Source of the DNA: Dreissena polymorpha
Lineage: Eukaryota; Mollusca; Bivalvia; Myida; Dreissenidae
Direction: 5' to 3'
Assembly (NCBI RefSeq): GCF_020536995.1
Contig: NC_068359.1
Span: 75,460,630 to 75,524,629 of the forward strand
Length of the DNA: 64,000 nt
The notes beneath the pieces were generated by a model, which saw only the letters and a program-made list of their open reading frames with translations, had not been told where the DNA came from and did not search any database. A program made the translations under genes and the position numbers. Position 1 is the first letter of the stretch, and every line of letters begins with the position of its first letter. Shown here piece after piece: positions 55,095 through 64,000 of the stretch.

Positions 55095-56029
55095 TTGATT
55101 TCGTTTGGAGCATATCTTGAAGTTACAAGAGGTATCAACGTCGAACTTAAGATAAACATAAACATCGTCGCAATGCGGAAAGTGCAGAACATAAGAACCA
55201 TAGCTCCTGCTTTCATAATTTCACAGTTATTTCCATGCGAATGTTAACGCTAAAAATATGTCCAGGGCATATCTTTACTTTAATATGAAATATCAAGTTG
55301 AAATTTCAAAAGTAAGAAGCTTCTGCCTTGTCTTGTTTGAAAACTAGATCTGGACAGCCAATTTTACCAATTTCGATTCATGATTATACATAAACGAGCA
55401 GATATTTGTTAACCGATTGTACTGGCTGTCATTTTTCTTGTTTGAATACAATGCTTGCATTCTGTTCTAAATCTATACCATGCTTTGTTTTTTTAGAAAT
55501 GGTTTTTAAGGATAAATGGCTGAAGTCTAGTATTCTCTCACTAGTCAAAATATAAATAAATTAAAATTACGGAAACAACATTAAGTGGTTACAATGCTGA
55601 TGATCTCACAAACATGTTCATTGAATATGTTATTTGTACGGATAAGCATTCGCAAATCATTATTTATTTCACAATTAAAAAGTAAACGTAAGCTGTTTTT
55701 CTTAAAAACGACTTTATAATTGTCAAGAATCACGGCCATTTTGTTAATGTTTTAAATAACTACTATAAATCTAGTGTAATTAGACTGTATTTTGGGATCT
55801 TATTCCTCATATAAGACCCAAACGTATTTGTCGATGTGTTAATCGCTATGTAATGGTCCGATCACCCGGGGATATCTACACTACCAGGAGCTAAAAACCG
55901 ATGAGTCTATTTCCCTGGGATCAGCAATGGTTTGGAATGTAAAAATATCTTCCGCGTGTCGCGAATAGTTTTCGTTTGCCCGCTGCATAAAGCCCCGGAT
56001 GTGTCCGCCGCGTTAAATCTCCGCCGTTT
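55095..56029. other. Upstream DNA shared with the left arm; no gene seen
   Basis: Pairs with about 23940-24760. No domain-bearing frame. Confidence 0.4.
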
Positions 56030-57965
56030 ATAGTCCAGCATGTGCTCGTTGCTTGAAATCCAGTGTGTTCTACGCGTCCCATATGAGCTCGCGGCGAAAC
56101 GTTCCGTATGTGCTAGCCGCGTTAAGTCTCGTCTGTTCTCGCCGCGAAAAGTTCTGTATGTTCTCGCCTTGAATAGTTCCGTATGTGCCCGCCGAATGAA
56201 GTCCAGTATTTTCCCGCCACTTAAAGTCCCGTATGTGCTCGCCGCTATAAGTCCCGTATGTGCCCGCCTCGTTAAGTTCCGTATATGTCTGCCGCTTTAA
56301 GTTTCGTATGTGCCCGCCGCTTTAAGTCTTGTATATGTCTACCGCTTAAAATGCTGTGTGTGCCCGCCGCTTTAAGTCTTGTATGTGCCCGCCGCTTTAA
56401 GTCTTGTTTGTGCCCGCCGCTCCAAGTCTCGTATGTGGCCTCCGCTGTAAGTCTTGCATGTGCCCGCCGCTTTAAGTCTTGTATGTGCCTGCCGCTTTAA
56501 GTACCTTATGTGCCCGCCGCTTTAAGTATTGTAAATGTCTGCCGCTTTAAGTCCAGTATGTGCCCTTTAAGTCTCGAATGTTTCTGTCGCTTTAAGTCTC
56601 GTGTCGACCGCTTAAAATCCAGCATGTGCCCGCCGCTTTAAGTCTTGTATGTGCCCGCCGCTTTAAGTTTCATATGTGCCCATGGTACACTAATCATTAT
56701 CGGGCCCGCCACTGAACGTCGCGTATGTGCCCGCCGCTTTAATGCTCGTATTTTCCCGCCGCTGTAAGTCTCGTATGGACCTGCCGCTTAAAATATCGTA
56801 TGTTTTATCCGCTTTTAGTCCTGTATGTGTCTACTGCTTCAAGTCTTGTATGTTTCTACTGCTTGAAGTCTTGCATGTTTCTACTGCTTGAAGCCTTGTA
56901 TGTGCTAAATGCTGTACGTCTCGTATGGTTCCACCGCTTTAAGTCCCTCATGTTTCTTATGCTCTAAGTCTCGTATGTACCCGCCGTTTGAAGTCCCGTA
57001 GGTGCCAGTCGCTTTAAGTACCCTATGTGTCCGCCGCTTTAAGTCTCGTTTGTGTCCGCCGCTTTGAGTCTCGTATGTGCTCGCCGCTTTAAGTCTCGTA
57101 TGTGTCCGCCGCTTTAACTCTCGTATGTGCCCGCCGCTTTGAGTCCCTTATGTGTCCGCCGCTTTGAGTCTCGTATGCGCCCGCCGCTTTAAGTACCTTA
57201 TGTGTCCGCCGCTTTGAGTCTCGTATGTGCCCTCCGCTTTGAGTCTCGTATGTGTCCGCCGCTTTGAGTCTCGTATGTGCCCGCCGCTTTGAGTCTCGTA
57301 TGTGCCCGCCGCTTTAAGTCTCGTATGTGCCCGCCGCTATAAGGACCTTTTGTGTCCGCCGCTTTGAGTCCCCTATGTGCCCGCCGCTTGAAGTCGCGTA
57401 ATTATGTGTCCGCCGCTTTGAATCTCGTATGTGCCCTTCGCTTTAAGTCTTGTATGTGTCCGCCGCTTTGAGTCTCGTATATGTCCGCCGGTTTAAGTCT
57501 CGTATGTGCCCTTCGCTTTAAGTACCTTATGTGTCCGCCTCTTTGAGTCTCGTATGTGCCAGCCGCTTTAAGTCTCGTATGTGTCCGCCGCTTTGAATCT
57601 CGTATGTGTCCGCCGCTTTGAGTATCGTATGTGCCCGCCGCTTTAAGTCTCGTATGTGCCCGCAGCTATAAGTACCTTATGTGTCCGCCGCTTTGAGTCT
57701 CGTATGTGCTCGCCGCTTAAAGTCTCGTAATTATGTGTCCGCCGCTTCGAATCTCGTATGTTCCCTTCGCTTTAAGTCTCGTATGTGTCCGCCGCTTTGA
57801 GTCTCGTATGTGCCCGCCGCTTTTAGTCTCGTATGTGCCCGCCGCTTAAAGTACCTTATGTGTCCGCCGCTTTGAGTCTCGTATGTGACCGCCGCTTTAA
57901 GTATCGTATGTGTCCGCCGCTTTGAGTCTCGTTTGTGCCCGCCGCTTTAAGTATGTACCCCTTAA
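56030..57965. repeat. 25-bp tandem array, right arm (about 77 units)
   Basis: Units of GTCTCGTATGTGCCCGCCGC TTTAA type; twice the length of the left-arm array and more homogeneous in its 3' half (57000-57965), suggesting recent expansion there. Shares the CGGGCCCG anchor near 56700 with the left arm. Confidence 0.95.
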
Positions 57966-58278
57966 GTGTCGCCTGACACCATCTCTTTAATATCGGACCA
58001 AAGAGCAATGAAAGTAACTCTAAAAAGTGATCATATTGAAATGTTAAGCAAAAGTAGCTTCGTTCGCTTCAGTTTTCATAAATAACCAAACCGCAGAATT
58101 GTGCAGACAATATAAAATAATAACTATAGTGTGCATGTTTTCGGTGTCGTTACCCCTTTGTAAGATAAGGTACTGACTTGAAATAAGCAAACTTCGTTAC
58201 AGCGTTAGTCGTTGAAGTTTTTTGTAAGAAGCAATTTTTACTGGAAATGGTTGTGATAATATGTTTTGATCTTATTAA

Positions 58279-58784
58279 AGGGGCCTTTTTACGTTTGGGT
58301 AAATTGACAAAATTGAAAAAAGTTGTTTCAGATTCGCACATTTTCGTTTTAGTTATGATATTTGTGAGGAAACAGTAATACTGAACATTAACCATACTCT
58401 AAAATAGCCATTATATGCATCTTTTCACGATTTAAAAACCTGAAAATTATCACGAGTTGCAACGCGAAACGAATGAATAATTTGGAGAGTTCTGTTGTTG
58501 TCTTATATTTTGTAAAACTACGAGGATTGCTTACATAAAGTATAAAATACACATCTGATACACATTGCATCAGAAAAGATGGCCGAGACGTCTAAGTGAT
58601 ACACTTTTTACTTCAGGACTCCAAGAGTCAGTGGTTCGAGCCCTGCTGAGGGTTACTTTTTTTTTTTTTTTTTTTTTATTCTTGATTTTTACTGGAGCTT
58701 TTTAGATCCAATGTTTACATTTATCAATATAAATCATCAATGAAAAACTTCAAAACACGCCAAAATCTGTGAAAAAGCCCCTTT
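58279..58784 (+). mobile_element. TIR element with tRNA-Leu/Ser-like module, right-arm-specific
   Basis: 506 bp between TTAA (58275-58278) and TTAA (58785-58788). Ends AGGGGCCTTTTTACGTTTGG and, reversed, AGGGGCTTTTTCACAG. tRNA-like module about 58578-58652: A box GATGGCCGAGACGTC, B box GGTTCGAGCCC, followed by a T-rich run. The left arm has the unoccupied site (ATATTAAAGTATATG type) near 22140. Confidence 0.85.
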
Positions 58785-59399
58785 TTAAGTATTTGTTCAT
58801 TTTGGTGTCAATGTACCGAAAGAGTTAAAATATTGTTTTATGTAAACAATAAATTTTGCGAATTCTATTTTAACAAAACTTATTTAACAAAATATATTAG
58901 ACTGAACAAAAATAACGTTACAATTGTCTGTCCAGATAAAATGAATTTGTGTATGAGTATTTTAGCGTAGGACGGGAAATTAGAAACAAACTGTTTACGC
59001 CTTAGTACGCTCAATTAATTATGTAGAGATTAAGCAATCTAGCGAAATACGCTAAGCGGTGCAAACATCAACTTCCTGGTCTAAAACAGGCATAGTATTG
59101 ATGTACCATTTATTGGAAATCGTTAAATCATTTCGTATTAAGTCCTTTTCCATGGAAAAATCGATAGGCTTTAGTGTTCGACCGACTGAATCAAATACTA
59201 ACCTGTAAACATCGAACAACTTGACTTTCACTGAATATACACGCTTCTTTTTGGCTCGCGTTGTTAATAACGACAAAATACCTTCAAATATGTATGTTCT
59301 TTATACAAACGTCCATACAATATGTATTATCGAACAAAAATTATCAACTTCATTGGCTATTATGTTTTGATGTTGTTTGCCTCTTCAGAGAATGTTTTG
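58785..59399. other. Upstream DNA shared with the left arm; no gene seen
   Basis: Pairs with about 21570-22130. Small open frame at 59052-59276 has no domain. Confidence 0.4.
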
Positions 59400-60710
<1,311 letters not shown>

Positions 60711-60796
60711 GATAACATTTGTATGCTTCAGTTTCAAACGATATAAAATAAATAAACCTAAAATAAATTTATACAATATGTGCATCCATTTGATAT

Positions 60797-61597
60797 ATGA
60801 GTCTCATTCTGGGAAAACTGGGTTTATTCATGTTCATTAAGTGTTTACCCATGTTCATTAAGTGTTTACCCATGTTCATTAAGTGTTTACCCATGTTCAT
60901 TAAGTGTTTACCCATGTTCATTAAGTGTTTATCCATGTTCATTAAGTGTTTACCCATGTTCATTAAGTTTTTACCCATGTTCATTAAGTGTTTATCCATG
61001 TTCATTAAGTCTTTACCCATGTTCATTAAGTGTTTACCCATGTTCATTAAGTGTTTACCCATGTTCATTAAGTGTTTACCCATGTTCATTAAGTGTTTAT
61101 CCATGTTCATTAAGTGTTTACCCATGTTCATTAAGTTTTTACCCATGTTCATTAAGTGTTTATCCATGTTCATTAAGTCTTTACCCATGTTCATTAAGTG
61201 TTTACCCATGTTCATTAAGTGTTTACCCATGTTCATTAAGTGTTTACCCATGTTCATTAAGTGTTTATCCATGTTCATTAAGTGTTTACCCATGTTCATT
61301 AAGTTTTTACCCATGTTCATTAAGTGTTTATCCATGTTCATTAAGTCTTTACCCATGTTCATTAAGTGTTTACCCATGTTCATTAAGTGTTTACCCATGT
61401 TCATTAAGTGTTTACCCATGTCCATTAAGTGTTTACCCAGATTAGCCCGTACAGCCTACACAGGCTAGTCAAGAACGACACATTCCGTTCAACTGGAGGT
61501 TCGCTAAGAAGAGAACTCCTTTAAAAGAAAACATCCTTAAAAGCAGAAACGACCGATAACGCACATCAATTTACCCGCGTGTTCCCAGAGCGAGTCT
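60797..61597. mobile_element. GTCGTCCC hairpin MITE, right-arm allele, expanded by an internal array
   Basis: Ends ATGAGTCTCATTCTGGGAAA ACTGGG and, reversed, CACGAGACTCGCTCTGGGAA CACGCGGGTAAATTG; the distal half (AGATTAGCCCGTACAGCCTA CACAGGCTAG) is intact. The proximal ATGC...GTTTACCC segment is replaced by a long tandem array. Confidence 0.8.
60826..61437. repeat. 21-bp tandem array with a 168-bp higher-order unit
   Basis: About 29 units of ATGTTCATTAAGTGTTTACC C. Variants (TTTATCC, GTTTTTACC, GTCTTTACC) recur in fixed order: the GTCTTTACC variant is at 61009, 61177 and 61345, i.e. every eight units. Since 21 is a multiple of three, long open frames exist on both strands (60769-61425 minus, 60797-61468 plus); they are not genes. 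Confidence 0.95.
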
Positions 61598-62426
61598 CGT
61601 GTATAGAGAATTGTTAAAGGTATCTGTCGATACCGACGATAATCCGGATAATAATAATAATCAATGTGTGTGTTCATTTTTCCGTCCCGTTACACAAAAG
61701 GTTTCAGAACAAAATTTCCTTATAGCTGATAATAAACAATATGAACATGTAACTAGTTGTTGTTTTTTTCACAAGCAAACAATAGAGAAAAAAAACATGG
61801 TGCTGGCCTTCTAACTGGATATGTCTAGTTCAATTACAACGGAAGTGTCCTTTAAAACAGCTCAATTATTTGGTTCTACTCTTGTAACGGACTTTAAAGT
61901 TTGTATATGCCTGCTTGATATATCTTTAAATTTCTCTCAAAGTTTCTGAATACAGTACATTTAATAAATTATGAACATTCAACTGCTTATATATTGATGG
62001 ACATAAACGCTCATCGGTGGGGTCATTTGTTAAGTTGACATTTTAAAAATCTTTGTCAATGTTGAATTATTGCACTTTTCAATGGCCAACATTGTGTCAA
62101 TGCGTCTATTCAGCTTTGATGACTACATGTACAACGTATTTTTATCGCAGTTCTAACAACAGACCCGGAAGAATGAAGAGTGGATATGTACGCGTTCTTA
62201 TTGGACGAATTTAAACGGATCTAAATGTTAAACTTATCCATGGATGAACGCATTTAAAAGCCTTGGAGTGTTCGGTTTTCGCTGTTTAAGAACACTTTGT
62301 CGCCGGGTAGTGTGTTAGAACATTTACATGTCGGCTTAAATATTTCGATATTAATGTTTATATTACCTTCCATAAAGTTCTTGATTTTAAAAGTGATATT
62401 CTGTCTCAGAGTTTGATCTAAATAAG
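61598..62426 (+). promoter_or_regulatory. Upstream region of the right lipid-transfer gene
   Basis: Conserved with 20221-20980. Near the gene it has ATTTAAAAGCCTTGGAGTGT TCGG at 62249-62272, the same TATA-like block as in the left copy. Not tested for transcription. Confidence 0.35.
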
Positions 62427-62594
62427 ATGGGCTTTACAAAATTAGCCCGATGCATACTTCGGACGTTAATGGTAACGTCATTGATGTCTCTGATGGCGTC
62501 AGCCGTGTATTTCGAATACGGGTACGATCATCACTACACTTACTCGTCCGAATCTGACGTCTTGGGGATGCACAACCTAACTTCAGTATTTAAG
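62427..62594 (+). CDS. Lipid-transfer gene, right copy, exon 1
   Basis: 168 bp, start codon to phase 0 donor, same length as 20053-20220. Four of its thirteen nucleotide differences fall in the 30 mature codons and give only I/V. Confidence 0.78.
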
Positions 62595-63920
62595 GTTAGT
62601 ACTTATCTAGTTCCTTAACGCAGCGTTCACGATGACGTAATTTGCGACTCTGAAAACGTCACTTCTGTATTCCACTTCTCACGTTGCGTGCATGTATCAC
62701 GTTTTACATCATTATGGTGAGTTGGTAAGTGTTTTTATTGTTTGTTATTAAATATCATGTATATAGCTACACTTCAATTCGCTTGATAAATGTTATCGAC
62801 GTGCCATTACGTGAACACCGATTAACAGCGCTACACAATATCGTGACGTATCATTATTGAAACACAGGACATAAAGCAGTTTAATGTAGCTTAATAAGTC
62901 CAAACAGTTGTTGGTTTCCACTAACATCTCACAAGTATAAAGGTAGGCAGATCGGTCAGACTTTTCCATTTTTATTTTCCTTTTTTTGAACCATACACGT
63001 TTTAGAAGGCAGAGAAGGAGGTGGTGACATGTGTATGCTTTGGCTGACTGTGTTTTAGTGAGTTTAGATGTATTACTAACACAATGGCGTCTTGGTCGGG
63101 ATTTTTGTAAGAATATGACAGATATTTCCTCATGTTAAGCCAATTTATATTTGTTTTAAATGAATACAACGGTTCTTGGTCAAGGTGTTCGTGCCACCAG
63201 TGTGTCAAGTCTTAGACGTCCGTATTAAAAAGTTACTGAAGGAAAACCTATCAAACATCTGTTGTTAAATTTCGAAAAAGAAAAGATTTTTAAATATCAA
63301 TGTCTTTCATAGTACATGTACGCAGTATTTGTTTATTTCTGCATTAGAATATGACCAAAGTCACGATAATTTATATTCACGAGTCTGCTTTATCTACAGC
63401 TACTAATTAATTACCGAAAAATATGTGTTCCCCATGCCTTTTTTGTTTCTGATTCTCAAAACAAATCCGAAAAGTCCCCCCCCCCCCCCCCGATAAGGTA
63501 GTTCAAGTGATCCATGACAGAAATCTTACCAGTCGCACTGTAACATGTATTTCGTCATATTCAAAAGTTCATTTTGCGAACTTTACGACGGAACGTTATA
63601 CCTACTTTACATTTGTAAACGGCACCGGGGCTAAGTAATCGCGGCAACTGCACTACAGCGTATATGTTTGAACAATTATTAATATATACTTAATGCATGC
63701 ATTTATCATTTCAATACCGGATTTTCTGTATATGCGAGAATCATTTTTTCACAACTCCGGATGTATTCTATACGCATGCGTATTCAGTCCCGGATGTATA
63801 CAATGCGCGTGCCATACTTGTTTCAGTTCAGGATTCGGTCTGTGAACACGACCTCGGGAGGCGGTGTCCTACACCAGTTGATGGTCGATAGTTTCGTCCA
63901 GCATTCCGAAAACGGGTTTG
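62427..63920 (+). CDS. Large lipid transfer protein-like gene (vitellogenin-N domain), right copy, exons 1-2
   Basis: Exon 1 (62427-62594) begins MGFTKLARCILRTLMVTSLM with a signal peptide ending ASA before VYFEYGYDHHYTYSSESDVL; donor AAG/GTTAGT, phase 0. Exon 2 (63827-63920, TTGTTTCAG acceptor) reads FRIRSVNTTSGGGVLHQLMV DSFVQHSENGF and ends G/GTAAAA in phase 1. Both match the left gene exon for exon in length and phase. Six of the seven exon 1 amino-acid differences are in the signal peptide; one is in the mature 30 residues. No stop or splice damage is visible, so this copy may be working. The rest lies right of the window. Confidence 0.74.
62595..63826 (+). other. Intron 1 of the right lipid-transfer gene
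   Basis: Pairs with 18356-20052 but lacks the 507-bp TIR element found there. Contains a poly-C run (63477-63491). No other feature. Confidence 0.6.
63827..63920 (+). CDS. Lipid-transfer gene, right copy, exon 2
   Basis: 94 bp, phase 0 to phase 1, same length and acceptor choice as 18262-18355; two amino-acid differences. Confidence 0.76.
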
Positions 63921-64000
63921 GTAAAACTCACAGTTTTTACCTTGTTATTTTATGGACTGAATTCCCTGCCGTCGAATATTGATTTTGCTTTGTTAATTTT

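Noticed and set aside
60769-61468. Two long open frames (about 220 codons) on opposite strands
   Set aside because: They are the 21-bp array read in a multiple of three; perfectly periodic MFIKCLP / MNMGKHL repeats, with a non-coding single-copy counterpart in the other arm.

Overview
Eukaryotic, AT-rich, intron- and repeat-dense DNA, almost certainly from a bivalve mollusc. The hairpin repeats built on GTCGTCCC / CAGGCTAATCAGGGAC, and a second palindromic repeat around 54,900, remind me of dreissenid mussel genomes. That is recollection, not a search. Nothing prokaryotic is seen. No intact virus-like element was recognised.

Layout. (1) 1-20,220: a minus-strand gene of at least 12 small exons (1,000 coding bases, all splice phases agree) encoding the N-terminal 333 residues of a secreted large-lipid-transfer-type protein (vitellogenin-N / MTP / apolipophorin superfamily). 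It runs off the left edge. Its introns are filled with tandem arrays, a long-TIR foldback element, MITEs and a hAT-like insert. (2) 18,181-25,370: upstream part of that gene plus 5 kb of upstream DNA, forming the left arm of a large inverted duplication. (3) 25,371-54,249: a unique spacer holding a 35-bp tandem array, a decayed B-box/coiled-coil plus RING/Deltex-C gene (28,176-35,470, plus), a LINE 3' end, a tRNA-derived SINE, a broken Mutator-like transposase, a C2H2 zinc-finger pseudogene, a broken DEDDh exonuclease gene, a repeat rich in nuclear-receptor half-sites, and a duplicated tRNA-Val-derived repeat. (4) 54,250-64,000: the right arm, carrying a second plus-strand copy of the lipid-transfer gene (exons 1 and 2 seen), which runs off the right edge.

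The two lipid-transfer genes are therefore head-to-head paralogues about 42 kb apart. The arms are about 92% identical in exon 1, and each has gained its own insertions since duplication (TTAA-flanked MITEs, a Penelope-like fragment, arrays), so the window contains its own empty-site/filled-site comparisons. The most unusual observation is that two intronic minisatellites look seeded from the 5' splice-site region of the exon they abut: the 34-bp array beside exon 4 and the 38-bp array beside exon 7.
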